From RAM1 sp041905405 (lineage in GTDB: Bacteria; Pseudomonadota; Gammaproteobacteria; Burkholderiales; Burkholderiaceae_C), in the NCBI GenBank assembly GCA_041905405.1, contig JAYRLC010000008.1, positions 57,010 to 121,009 of the forward strand: 64,000 nucleotides of DNA, written 5' to 3'. The translations under genes and the position numbers were made by a program. Under the pieces are notes generated by a model that was given only the letters and a program-made list of their open reading frames with translations, ran no database searches and was not told the DNA's origin. Numbering within the stretch: position 1 is the first letter of the stretch; each line of letters begins with the position of its first letter. Shown here one piece after another: positions 38,552-46,310 of this stretch.

Positions 38552-38932
38552 CTAGCGCCTGGTGGCGCGCACGCAGGTCAGCAGGTCGTTCCAGCTGTCC
38601 TGCAGCTCCTTGAGCCGGGCGCGCTTGTCCAGCACGCTGCCGCTGGCGCGTTCAGCCCGGCGCACCACGCGGTCCACCGCGCGCGCGCCCAGCGGCGCCA
38701 GGCGTTTTTGCAGGTTGCGTGCATGCTCGCGCATCTGCGCCGCCGTGGCGCGGGCCATGCCCTGTGTGGATGCCAGCGCGACCGATCCGGCCAGCTCGCC
38801 CAGCTCCAGCAGGGCGGGGTCCACCTGCAGCGCAAGGGCCGAGCCGGCCGCCATCAGCCAGGCGCGGGCCTTGCTGCCTTCGGCGGGCGTGGGGGCGTTG
38901 TCGGCGGGCTGCTCGGCTTGCATGGCGGGCAT
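38552..38932 (-). CDS. Small protein of unknown function
   Basis: The 126-residue protein is Ala/Leu/Arg-rich and probably helical. It contains ALAQV-like amphipathic stretches, LKELQDSWNDLLTCVRATRR at the C-terminus and no signal peptide. I recognise no family, and it lacks a clear ribosome-binding site; ATG 38923 is an alternative start. It lies between the cytochrome and ferredoxin genes, all on the minus strand, and could be co-transcribed with them. Confidence 0.55.
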   Translation of the reverse strand: MPAMQAEQPADNAPTPAEGSKARAWLMAAGSALALQVDPALLELGELAGSVALASTQGMARATAAQMREHARNLQKRLAPLGARAVDRVVRRAERASGSVLDKRARLKELQDSWNDLLTCVRATRR

Positions 38933-38971
38933 GCTACGCGGGCTGGCTGAAGCCAGCCTGACGCGTTTCTT

Positions 38972-39280
38972 TCATTCGTGCCAGCGCACCGGCGCGGCCT
39001 GCAGCGCCAGGTCGGACAGGGGGTAGGCCACGCACGGCAGGATCCAGCCTTCGGTTTTCTCGTCGGCGCTCAGGCCCGGCCATTCGATGCGGTAGGCCAC
39101 GCGCCCGCTGTCCATGCGGCACAGGCAGGTGCGGCAGGTGCCGTTGCGGCACGAGCTGTCCAGCGCCAGGCCCGCCGCTTCGGCCGACGCCAGCACGGTC
39201 TGGCCGGCCGGCGCGCCAAAGCATTCGCCGCCGGGCAGGAGCCGGACGGCGAAGGCGGGGGTATTCGGGGGCGTCTGCAT
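38972..39280 (-). CDS. Plant-type [2Fe-2S] ferredoxin
   Basis: The 102-residue protein has the ferredoxin cluster motif Cys44-x4-Cys49-x2-Cys52 (SSCRNGTCRTC) and the fourth Cys83 (ILPCVAY). The preceding beta-grasp sequence (VRLLPGGECFGAPAGQTVLASAE) fits. It is a soluble electron carrier. ATG 39280 is preferred over a longer start at 39337. It is divergent from a GNAT gene. No partner oxygenase is adjacent. Confidence 0.9.
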   Translation of the reverse strand: MQTPPNTPAFAVRLLPGGECFGAPAGQTVLASAEAAGLALDSSCRNGTCRTCLCRMDSGRVAYRIEWPGLSADEKTEGWILPCVAYPLSDLALQAAPVRWHE

Positions 39281-39335
39281 GGGCGGGCCATCATAATCAC
39301 GGCCCCGGCGACAATCCGCCTTTGCCCTGACTGCC

Positions 39336-39857
39336 ATGCCTTCCTATTCCATCCGCCCCGCAGCCCGCGGCGACGCTGCCACCGTGGCCGAGCTTCATGT
39401 CGCCACCTGGAAAGCCGCCTACAAGGACCTTCTGCCTGCCGAGTTCCTGGCGGGCCTGGCTCCGGCCATGCGCCTTGGCCTGTGGCGCGACGCCATCGAA
39501 TACGGCGAGCCGCAGGTGCTGCTGGCCGTGGACGGCGCCGGCAAGCCCGTGGGCTTTGTCGGCTTCGACCGGTCCCGCGACCCCAAGACCAAACCCACCA
39601 CCGGCGAAATCTGGGCGCTGTACGTGCTGCCGGACCATTGGGGCCAGGGCGCGGGCCTGGCGCTGTGGGACGCCGCGCGTGAAGGCCTGGCCGACGAAGG
39701 CTGCACCGACGTCACGCTGTGGGTCATGCTGCGCAACGAGCGCGCGCTGCGTTTCTATGAGCTGGCCGGCTTCAAGCGCGAGCTGAACACGGCTCGCACC
39801 ACCCCCATTGGCACGGCCCGCGTCGAGGAAATCCGCCTCAAGCGCAAGCTCGACTGA
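39336..39857 (+). CDS. GNAT-family N-acetyltransferase
   Basis: The 173-residue protein has GNAT motifs: IRPAARGDAATVAELHVATWKAAY at the N-terminus, EIWALYVLPDHWGQGAGLALWDAA (acetyl-CoA loop, Gln-x-x-Gly) and RNERALRFYELAGFKRE. Substrate is unknown. It starts divergently from the ferredoxin gene and lies 27 bp before the DUF808 gene. Confidence 0.88.
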   Translation: MPSYSIRPAARGDAATVAELHVATWKAAYKDLLPAEFLAGLAPAMRLGLWRDAIEYGEPQVLLAVDGAGKPVGFVGFDRSRDPKTKPTTGEIWALYVLPDHWGQGAGLALWDAAREGLADEGCTDVTLWVMLRNERALRFYELAGFKRELNTARTTPIGTARVEEIRLKRKLD

Positions 39858-39884
39858 GCACGGCCGCCCACAAGGAATCCGCCC

Positions 39885-40799
39885 ATGGCCTCCAGCCTGC
39901 TTGCCCTGCTTGACGACATTGCCACCATCCTGGACGACGTGTCCGTGCTGACCAAGGTGGCCACCAAGAAAACCGCCGGTGTGCTGGGTGACGACCTGGC
40001 GCTGAACGCGCAGCAGGTCACCGGCGTTCGCACCGACCGGGAACTGCCCGTGGTGTGGGCGGTGGCGCGGGGCTCGCTGGTCAACAAGTCCATCCTCGTG
40101 CCGGCGGCGCTGGCGATCAGTGCCTTTGCGCCCTGGGCCGTTACGCCGTTGCTCATGGTGGGTGGGGCCTTCCTCTGCTATGAGGGCTTTGAAAAACTCG
40201 CGCACAAATTCATGCACGACGCCGGCGACGACGCACACCGCGCCGAACTGGCGCAGGCCGTGACGGATCCCCAAGTAGACCTGGTCCAGATCGAAAAAGA
40301 CAAGATCAAGGGCGCCATCCGCACGGACTTCATCCTGTCGGCGGAGATCATCGCGATCACGCTGGGCACGGTGGCCGCGAGCCCGTTCGTCACGCAGGTG
40401 GGCGTGCTGGTGGGCATTTCGCTGCTGATGACCGTGGGCGTGTACGGGCTGGTGGCCGGCATCGTGAAGCTGGATGACTTCGGCCTGTACCTGAGTCGCC
40501 GCGCCAGCGCGGGCGCACAGGCCGTGGGCCGGGGAATTCTGTCCGCCGCGCCATGGCTCATGAAGGCGCTGTCGGTGGCCGGTACGGCCGCCATGTTCCT
40601 GGTGGGCGGGGGCATCCTGACGCATGGCATCGGGCCTTTGCACCATGCGATCGAGGCGGCCACGGGCAACATCGGCGGCATGGGCGGCACCCTGGTGTCG
40701 ATGCTGCTGGACGGGTTGACCGGCATCGTGGCGGGCGCCCTGGTGCTGGGCGTCGTGCTGCTGGTCAAGCGCCTGCTGCCGCGCAAGGACGCTGCGTGA
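39885..40799 (+). CDS. DUF808 family inner-membrane protein
   Basis: The 304-residue protein matches the DUF808/YedI family: SLLALLDDIATILDDVSVLTKVATKKTAGVLGDDLALNA at the start, then several TM helices (about four to six). LVPAALAISAFAPW, AGTAAMFLVGGGILTHG and TGIVAGALVLGVVLLVKRL are clear hydrophobic segments. Function is unknown. Its stop overlaps the methyltransferase GTG start by 3-4 bp. Confidence 0.88.
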   Translation: MASSLLALLDDIATILDDVSVLTKVATKKTAGVLGDDLALNAQQVTGVRTDRELPVVWAVARGSLVNKSILVPAALAISAFAPWAVTPLLMVGGAFLCYEGFEKLAHKFMHDAGDDAHRAELAQAVTDPQVDLVQIEKDKIKGAIRTDFILSAEIIAITLGTVAASPFVTQVGVLVGISLLMTVGVYGLVAGIVKLDDFGLYLSRRASAGAQAVGRGILSAAPWLMKALSVAGTAAMFLVGGGILTHGIGPLHHAIEAATGNIGGMGGTLVSMLLDGLTGIVAGALVLGVVLLVKRLLPRKDAA

Positions 40800-41923
40800 C
40801 CAGCATCCACTGGGACGAGGGCGGCAAGCCGCACACCGCCCAGTGGCGCAGCGAGGCAGGCCTGCCGCCGCCCAAACGGTTGCAGATCGCCGACGACACG
40901 CTGAACGCCGACACCGCCTACCGGCTGGCCTGTGAAGGCACGGCACTGCTGTGGCGGGGTGACTTCCACAACGCGCGCCAGCTGCTGCAGGCGCTGGCCC
41001 GCCGGGCCGACCGCAAGCCGCGCAAGGCCAGGACGCCCGCCGCGCCCGCGTCGTCGTCGCAGGCCTTTCACCTGCACCGCCAGGCCCAGGCGCAACGCGC
41101 CCGGGTGCTGGCCATGGTGCTGATTCCGCTGGACGCGGACTACACGGTGCCGCTGCGTCGCGCGCCGGACCTGCGCGTCGCCTGCACCGAGGCCTGGGGC
41201 CCGTCCAGTGGCCCAAGCGTGGTGGCGCTGCGCGAACTGCAGGGCCTGGTCGGCGCGCATGAATGGCGCAAAAAGGGCGTGCCCATTGCTGCACTGGGCG
41301 CCAGCATCCATCCCCACTACGGCGTGTTCTCGCCGGTGCGGGGCGAGTACCTGGACCTGGTGGCGCAGGCGCCGCTGCCATCCACGGAGCTGGCGTTCGA
41401 CATTGGCACGGGCACGGGCGTGCTGGCGGCGCTGCTGGCGCGCCGCGGCGTGCGCCATGTGGTGGCGACCGACCAGGACCCCCGCGCGCTGGCCTGTGCG
41501 CGCGACAACCTGGGCCGGCTCGGGCTGGCCGGGCAGGTGCAGGTGATCCAGGCCGATCTGTTCCCGCCCGGCCGCGCGCCGCTGGTCGTGTGCAACCCGC
41601 CCTGGGTGCCCGCGCGGCCCGCGTCGCCCGTGGAGCATGCGGTGTACGACGAAGGCAGCCGCATGCTGCGCGGATTCCTGGCGGGGCTGGCGGCGCACCT
41701 GGCGCCCGGTGGCGAAGGCTGGCTCATCCTGTCGGACCTGGCCGAGCATCTGCAGCTGCGCACGCGCGAGGAACTGCTGGGCTGGATTGCGCAGGCCGGG
41801 CTGGTGGTGCTGGGCCGCACCGACATCCGTCCCCGCCATCCCAAGGCGGCGGATGCGGGCGATCCGCTGCATGCGGCGCGCGCCGCGGAGCACACGTCGC
41901 TGTGGCGGCTGGGCGCCGGCTGA
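40796..41923 (+). CDS. SAM-dependent methyltransferase (HemK/RsmC-like, NPPW motif)
   Basis: The 375-residue protein starts at GTG 40796 overlapping the DUF808 stop. The SAM-binding motif is AFDIGTGTGVLAALLARRG, with ATDQDPRALACARDNL and the catalytic NPPW of N-methyltransferases (VVCNPPWVPARP). A long N-terminal region (about 190 residues) precedes the catalytic fold. NPPY/W enzymes modify Gln of release factors, Asn/adenine or guanine bases; the target here is not clear. Confidence 0.85.
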   Translation: MTSIHWDEGGKPHTAQWRSEAGLPPPKRLQIADDTLNADTAYRLACEGTALLWRGDFHNARQLLQALARRADRKPRKARTPAAPASSSQAFHLHRQAQAQRARVLAMVLIPLDADYTVPLRRAPDLRVACTEAWGPSSGPSVVALRELQGLVGAHEWRKKGVPIAALGASIHPHYGVFSPVRGEYLDLVAQAPLPSTELAFDIGTGTGVLAALLARRGVRHVVATDQDPRALACARDNLGRLGLAGQVQVIQADLFPPGRAPLVVCNPPWVPARPASPVEHAVYDEGSRMLRGFLAGLAAHLAPGGEGWLILSDLAEHLQLRTREELLGWIAQAGLVVLGRTDIRPRHPKAADAGDPLHAARAAEHTSLWRLGAG

Positions 41924-41991
41924 CGCGGCCGTTGCGAGGCCTCACACTCGGATACAGCCTGCCACACGGCTTTGCGGTCCAATGCGCAGCC

Positions 41992-42255
41992 ATGGATTCT
42001 GTAGCCGACTTCAACGACACCCGCGACATTTTCACCAGCGTCTCCGACGTGGAGCTGTATGCCCGCCGGCGCGGGCGGCGCGAGGTGGAAATGGCGCTGC
42101 TGTCCGGCTGCATGAGCCCGTTGAGCGAGCGGGTCATCGGCGACTGGCTGGCCATGGACGACGCGCGGCAACGCCGCAACGCCGTATTGCCGCGCTGGGT
42201 CCTGGGCGCCGCCACGGCCGTGGTGGTGGCCGCGGCGCTGGCCTGGCTCTACTGA
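41992..42255 (+). CDS. Small tail-anchored membrane protein
   Basis: The 87-residue protein is hydrophilic and charged up to about residue 65 and then has one hydrophobic segment (WVLGAATAVVVAAALAWLY) at the very C-terminus. No signal peptide is present, so it should be anchored with the N-terminus in the cytoplasm. I know no family. It is 68 bp after the methyltransferase and ends just before a hairpin. Confidence 0.55.
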   Translation: MDSVADFNDTRDIFTSVSDVELYARRRGRREVEMALLSGCMSPLSERVIGDWLAMDDARQRRNAVLPRWVLGAATAVVVAAALAWLY

Positions 42256-42257
42256 AG

Positions 42258-42278
42258 CCTGGGGCGATGGGCCCCAGG
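42258..42278. terminator. Hairpin between convergent genes
   Basis: CCTGGGGC and GCCCCAGG enclose a 5-base loop directly after the small membrane-protein gene. There is no clear T run, so termination strength is uncertain. It separates it from the convergent DUF4864 gene. Confidence 0.45.
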
Positions 42279-42286
42279 GGCCGCCG

Positions 42287-42748
42287 TCAGGTCACGCGGC
42301 CGCGGCCGGCCTGCACGTCGCAGCCGGTGATGCGCCAGACTTTGTCCTTTTCACGCTGCAGGGTGTAGGTGGCAATCCACGCGTCGCCGCGTGTATCCGT
42401 CATGTGCACGCGCTGCACCACGGTGCCATCGGCCAGCCGTTGCGCGCCCAGAAAATTGACGCTGGCATGCCGGTAGACCACGGGGTAGCCGCTGCGCACC
42501 ATGGCCATGAAGCGTTCCGCCGATCCCAGCCGCCCGCGCACGTTGGCCGCCGCGTAGGAAAAAGCGCGGGCCGCGTCGTCGGCTGCCAGCGCATCAAGCT
42601 GGCCCTGAACCGTGGCGCGCACGCGCGCCGCCTCGGCGTCCGTCAGTGCGGCTTTCGCACCCGCCGCGCCTGCCGTGCCGGGCGCCAGCGCGAACAGGGG
42701 CAGCACCGGCAACATGCGGCGCCGCGAGAACGATACGGGCACTTTCAT
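42287..42748 (-). CDS. Exported DUF4864-family protein
   Basis: The 153-residue protein starts at ATG 42748 with SRRRMLPVLPLFALAPGTAGA, a signal peptide with a twin-arginine-like start. The rest (ALTDAEAARVRATVQGQLDALAADDAARAFSYAAANVRGRLG; YPVVYRHASVNFLGAQ; TYTLQREKDKVWRITGC) matches DUF4864, a SnoaL/NTF2-like fold. Function unknown. It begins 8 bp after the TrpE-like gene and is the last gene of the chorismate-related operon. Confidence 0.85.
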   Translation of the reverse strand: MKVPVSFSRRRMLPVLPLFALAPGTAGAAGAKAALTDAEAARVRATVQGQLDALAADDAARAFSYAAANVRGRLGSAERFMAMVRSGYPVVYRHASVNFLGAQRLADGTVVQRVHMTDTRGDAWIATYTLQREKDKVWRITGCDVQAGRGRVT

Positions 42749-42756
42749 GGGGTCCA

Positions 42757-44751
42757 TCATGGCGCATTGCGCTGCGGTGCGCAAAGGGCCAGGGCCGACG
42801 CCAGCAGGGCGCGCGCCGCGTCCCCGGCCAGCAGCGAGTCGGGCCGCACCAGCAGGCAGGCCAGGCGCTGCGCCTCATGCACGGCGGCCACGGGCGTACC
42901 GGCGTCGTCACGGGCCCAGATGGTCCATGGCGTGGGCAGTGTGCTGCCCGAGGCCAGCGCCAGCGTGGCATAGCGCGCCGCGGTGAAGGGCGCCGCCGGC
43001 AGCGGCGCGTGCACGGCCGGCATGCAGCGCACCAGTCGCCCGTGTTCGGGCGTGATGGACACCACGTCACAGCCGTGGGCCGCCAGCAGGCGAAGCGCGG
43101 CGTCGCCCACGGCCACCACATGGCAATCGGCGCGGTCGTGTAACGCGCCGCCGGCCCGCACCTGGAGCAAGGCACCCTCGCGCACGGCCACACCCATCGC
43201 CAGCAGCATGTCGCGCAGGCCGTCGGCGAACGGGTCCTGGCCCGGCACCAGCGCCACTGCCTGGGGCAGGTTCCGCAGCGGTGGCGGCGCGTCGGCCGCA
43301 CCGGCCGCAGCAGGTTCCATAGCAGGTGCCGCAGCCTGCAGGCCCAGCGCCCGCCACAGCGAAACCGCCTTCAGCCGCGACTCCGCCTCTTCGCGCTCGG
43401 GCACGGAATCGGCCAGCAGGTCGCCGCCGGTTCGCACTTCGGCCACGCCGCCGCGCAGCACGGCGGCGCGCAGCAGCGTGCCCACCAGCGCGTCGCCCAT
43501 GGCGTCCACCTGCACGGCCAGCCCACCGTACCAGCCGCGGGGGCTGGCCTCCAGCGCGGCGATGGCCGCCAGCGCCGGCGCGCGCGGTGTGCCCGTGACC
43601 ATGGCCGGCGCGGCGGTGGCGCACAGGGCGTCCCAGGCGTCTGCACCCTCGCGCAGCGTGCCTTCGATCCGGTCCACCGTGTGCACCACGGTGGTCAGCG
43701 ACATCTGCCGCCGCCGTTCGCGCAGGCGCAGCGTGCCGGGCACGCACAGCGGCGCCAGGTCGTTGCGCAGCGCGTCGCTGCACACGGCCAGCGACGCAGC
43801 GTCCACGTCTTCGTTGACCAGTTCGCGAAAGGACTCGGCCTCGCCCACCGGACCCGCGCCGCGCGCGACCGTGCCGCACACCGGCAGCGCCTGCACGGCG
43901 CGGCCGGACACCACCAGCTGCAGGTCCGGCGATGCGCCGAACAGCTGTTCGCCCTGGCCGTCGTTGAGAAAGAAGGTCGCGGGCGCCGGGTTCACGCGGC
44001 GCAACCGGGCAAAGGCCGCAGCCGCCGACATGTCCGTGGCGCGGCGAAAGCTCTGGCTCAGCGTCAGGGACACCAGGGGCTGCGCACGCAGATACGCCAG
44101 CGCCCGCGTCACCATGCGCGCGTGCCCGCCGGGCGGGTGGTCGTCGACGGGCGGGGTGGTGGCGGTGGCGGTGGCGGTGGCGGCCTGGGCGCTGGCAGGC
44201 CGGGTGCTGGCAGGGGGTGGCGCCGTGGCGGCGGGCGCGGGCTGCTTGACCGCCGCGCCCGGCAGGTCCAGCGCCAGATGCTCCCACGCGCCCGATGCGT
44301 CACGGCGCCACAGGCTTTGCGGCAGGTACAGCACGCCAATTCTTTCGCCGGACGGGGCGGCGGGGCAGTCCGGTCCCAGCCGCCAGGCGTTGAAGCGCAA
44401 CGCGCCCAACAGCATCACTTCGGGCCGGGGCACAAAGGCGCCCAGCAGCGCCCGCAATGCCGCTACCGGCGTCAGTGCGCCGTTGCCCGCGGCATCGGCC
44501 CAGCCGGCCAGCGCCGCGTGCGCCAGCAGCGCCTCGCCCAGCCCAGTGCAGGCCGTGGCGTGCACGTGGCTGTCATACACGGCCAGCGCCAATGCGGGCT
44601 CGTCCACCAGCGCCGCCTGCAGCGGGTGCAGGCCCGCGATGCCCGCGTCCACGCCGAAGTACATGCCCGGTGCGTGGTCCAGCCGCGCGAGCGCGGCGTC
44701 CACCGCATGCGCATCGGCGGCGCCGCGCCGCACCGTCAGTTCGATCGCCAA
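42757..44751 (-). CDS. TrpE/PhzE-like chorismate-binding protein with a degenerate amidotransferase domain
   Basis: The 664-residue protein starts at TTG 44751. Residues 1-170 are a TrpE-type N-terminal region. A low-complexity Ala/Pro/Thr linker spans 168-205. The chorismate-binding domain spans about 210-470, with LPVCGTVARG, ALRNDLAPLC, TTVVHTVDRIEGTL, PAMVTGTPRAPAL and the end motif GGDLLADSVPEREEAESR. Residues 495-660 look like a class I glutamine amidotransferase, but the GxCLGHQ nucleophile is missing and the FHPES site reads LLVRPDS. It resembles fused anthranilate synthase/PhzE in layout yet probably cannot use glutamine; ammonia use or a different reaction is likely. Confidence 0.82.
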   Translation of the reverse strand: MAIELTVRRGAADAHAVDAALARLDHAPGMYFGVDAGIAGLHPLQAALVDEPALALAVYDSHVHATACTGLGEALLAHAALAGWADAAGNGALTPVAALRALLGAFVPRPEVMLLGALRFNAWRLGPDCPAAPSGERIGVLYLPQSLWRRDASGAWEHLALDLPGAAVKQPAPAATAPPPASTRPASAQAATATATATTPPVDDHPPGGHARMVTRALAYLRAQPLVSLTLSQSFRRATDMSAAAAFARLRRVNPAPATFFLNDGQGEQLFGASPDLQLVVSGRAVQALPVCGTVARGAGPVGEAESFRELVNEDVDAASLAVCSDALRNDLAPLCVPGTLRLRERRRQMSLTTVVHTVDRIEGTLREGADAWDALCATAAPAMVTGTPRAPALAAIAALEASPRGWYGGLAVQVDAMGDALVGTLLRAAVLRGGVAEVRTGGDLLADSVPEREEAESRLKAVSLWRALGLQAAAPAMEPAAAGAADAPPPLRNLPQAVALVPGQDPFADGLRDMLLAMGVAVREGALLQVRAGGALHDRADCHVVAVGDAALRLLAAHGCDVVSITPEHGRLVRCMPAVHAPLPAAPFTAARYATLALASGSTLPTPWTIWARDDAGTPVAAVHEAQRLACLLVRPDSLLAGDAARALLASALALCAPQRNAP
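44156..44180. repeat. Hexanucleotide (GGTGGC)n microsatellite within the TrpE-like gene
   Basis: About four copies of GGTGGC in tandem encode an Ala/Thr run (residues about 191-199) in the linker. Copy-number change would stay in frame and only alter linker length. Confidence 0.6.
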
Positions 44752-44764
44752 AACGTCCTGCGCG

Positions 44765-45757
44765 TCAGTCCATGCGCAGCCCGGTGCGCTTGATGACGGG
44801 GGACATCACGCGCAGCTCCTGCTGCATGAAGTTCTGCAGGTCCTGCGCGGAGCCGCCCACCGGTTCCATGTACTGGGCGTGCAGTTTCTGCTTGACCTCG
44901 GGCATGGCCAGCACGGCGTTGATCTCCTGGTTCATGCGCTGCACGATGTCGTTGGGCGTGCTGGCCGGGGCCATCACGGCCATCCAGGCCATGTTCTCGA
45001 TCTCGGGCAAGCCGGCTTCCTTCATGGTGGGAATGTCGGGCGTGAGTTCGCTGCGCTTTCCGGTGGACACCGCCAGCGGACGCAGCTTGCCGGCCTTGAC
45101 CTGCGGGATCACCGCGACGGCAGGCACGCAGGCAAACTGCACGTCGCCCTGCAGGATGGCCATGATCGCCAGCGGCGACGACGCATACGGGATGTGCACC
45201 GCGTAGGTGTCGGTCTTGACCTTGAGCAGCTCCACGCCCAGCTGAGACAGGCTGCCCACGCCGGTGGACGAGAAGTTGAACTTGCCGGGGTTCTTCTTCA
45301 TGGCGTCGACCAGTTCGCGCAGGTTGTTGATGCCGGAGTCTGTCCGCACCGTGCAGACGTTGGCCTGTGCGCCGGCCAGCACCACGGGGCGCAGCTCGGT
45401 GAAAGGGTCGTAGCCGAGCTTGTTGTAGATCTGCGTGTTGTAGACCAGCGGGCCGTTGGTGCTGATGAGGAACGTGTAGCCGTCGCCCGGGGCCTTGGCC
45501 ACCACGCCCGTACCGTTGTTGCCGCCCGCGCCGGCGCGGTTCTCCACGGTAACGGGCTGGCCCAGGCGCGGCGCGAGCCGCTCGGCCACGATGCGCATGA
45601 TCACGTCCGGCGACGATCCCGCGGCGTAGGGCACGATGACGCGCACGGGCTTGTTGGGCCAGGCGCCCTGGGCCAGGGCACCAGCGCACGCGCAGGCGAC
45701 GGCCAGTGCGGCCGCAGCGCGGCCCAGCAGGCGACGGGTGGAAGGGGACCGGTTCAT
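44765..45757 (-). CDS. Bug-family periplasmic solute-binding protein (TctC-like)
   Basis: The 330-residue protein has a signal peptide (MNRSPSTRRLLGRAAAALAVACACAGALAQ). The mature part begins WPNKPVRVIVPYAAGSSPDVIMRIVAERL, with VENRAGAGGNNGTGVVAKAPGDGYTFL and HIPYASS typical of TctC/Bug proteins. They bind carboxylated or aromatic small molecules in the periplasm. No tctA/tctB is nearby. It overlaps the chorismate-mutase gene by 4 bp and is followed at 13 bp by the TrpE-like gene. It may sense rather than transport. Confidence 0.93.
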   Translation of the reverse strand: MNRSPSTRRLLGRAAAALAVACACAGALAQGAWPNKPVRVIVPYAAGSSPDVIMRIVAERLAPRLGQPVTVENRAGAGGNNGTGVVAKAPGDGYTFLISTNGPLVYNTQIYNKLGYDPFTELRPVVLAGAQANVCTVRTDSGINNLRELVDAMKKNPGKFNFSSTGVGSLSQLGVELLKVKTDTYAVHIPYASSPLAIMAILQGDVQFACVPAVAVIPQVKAGKLRPLAVSTGKRSELTPDIPTMKEAGLPEIENMAWMAVMAPASTPNDIVQRMNQEINAVLAMPEVKQKLHAQYMEPVGGSAQDLQNFMQQELRVMSPVIKRTGLRMD

Positions 45758-46128
45758 GGTGTGATCCTTTCGGTGTCGTGAAAGAAACGCCCCTCGCCGG
45801 CAATGAAGCCGGCGACCAGCGCGCGATAGGCCGACTCGACGATGTCGGGCAGGCCGGGAAAATTGCCTTCGTTGGCCGCGGCCAGCCCCCGCACGCGGTC
45901 GAACACCTGGGCCTGGCGCGCCGGCGCCGACACCTGGAATTCGTCCAGCTTGAAGCGCGTGGCATCGCGCACGCACAGTGCCCGCTCGGACATCAGGGCG
46001 ACGATCTGCGCGTCCAGCGCGTCGATGCGCGCGCGCAGCTCGCCCAGCGTGGCGGCCTGTGGCCGGTAGGCCGGGTCCTTGAAACGGCGCACCGGCGCGC
46101 CGCTGGTGGAGGGCTCTTGTGTCGTCAT
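45754..46128 (-). CDS. Chorismate mutase / isochorismate pyruvate-lyase-type (AroQ/PchB-like) protein
   Basis: The 124-residue all-helical protein has the AroQ fold: LGELRARIDALDAQIVALMSERA, then the active-site segment ATRFKLDEFQVSAPARQAQVFDRVR, and a helix ending AGFIAGEGRFF. The loop lysine (Lys60 in RFK) and the AP-R arrangement are more like PchB than like the E. coli mutase. It may therefore rearrange chorismate or cleave isochorismate to salicylate. It is the first gene of the operon, followed with a 4-bp overlap by the Bug protein. Confidence 0.82.
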   Translation of the reverse strand: MTTQEPSTSGAPVRRFKDPAYRPQAATLGELRARIDALDAQIVALMSERALCVRDATRFKLDEFQVSAPARQAQVFDRVRGLAAANEGNFPGLPDIVESAYRALVAGFIAGEGRFFHDTERITP

Positions 46129-46158
46129 GGCTGTCTTGGCGTGGTCCGGCCGGGATCA

Positions 46159-46180
46159 ATTGATAAGCAAGCTTATCAAT
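46159..46180. promoter_or_regulatory. Palindromic operator in front of the chorismate-related operon
   Basis: ATTGATAAGC-AA-GCTTATCAAT is a perfect 10-bp inverted repeat with a 2-bp spacer. It lies 31-52 bp upstream of the chorismate-mutase start. On the minus strand it contains a TTGATA that could be a -35. It resembles operators of MarR/GntR-type regulators. No regulator gene is adjacent. Confidence 0.6.
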
Positions 46181-46310
46181 GACGGCGGGGCACGCCATTG
46201 GTAGCGCACACCTTGCACACCGGCCGGGTCGGGTGTAGGCGGCAGCGTCCTACAGGGGCTTGCGGGGCGATCCCACCGGGGCCGCGGCAGCCCGCGCCTA
46301 GCCTTGCGGG

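Noticed and set aside
44156..44180. Phase-variation switch at the GGTGGC repeat
   Set aside because: Unit length is six, so changes keep the frame and cannot switch the gene off.
45758..46198. Possible fusion of the Bug protein to upstream sequence
   Set aside because: The extension overlaps the chorismate-mutase gene out of frame; ATG 45757 begins a proper signal peptide.
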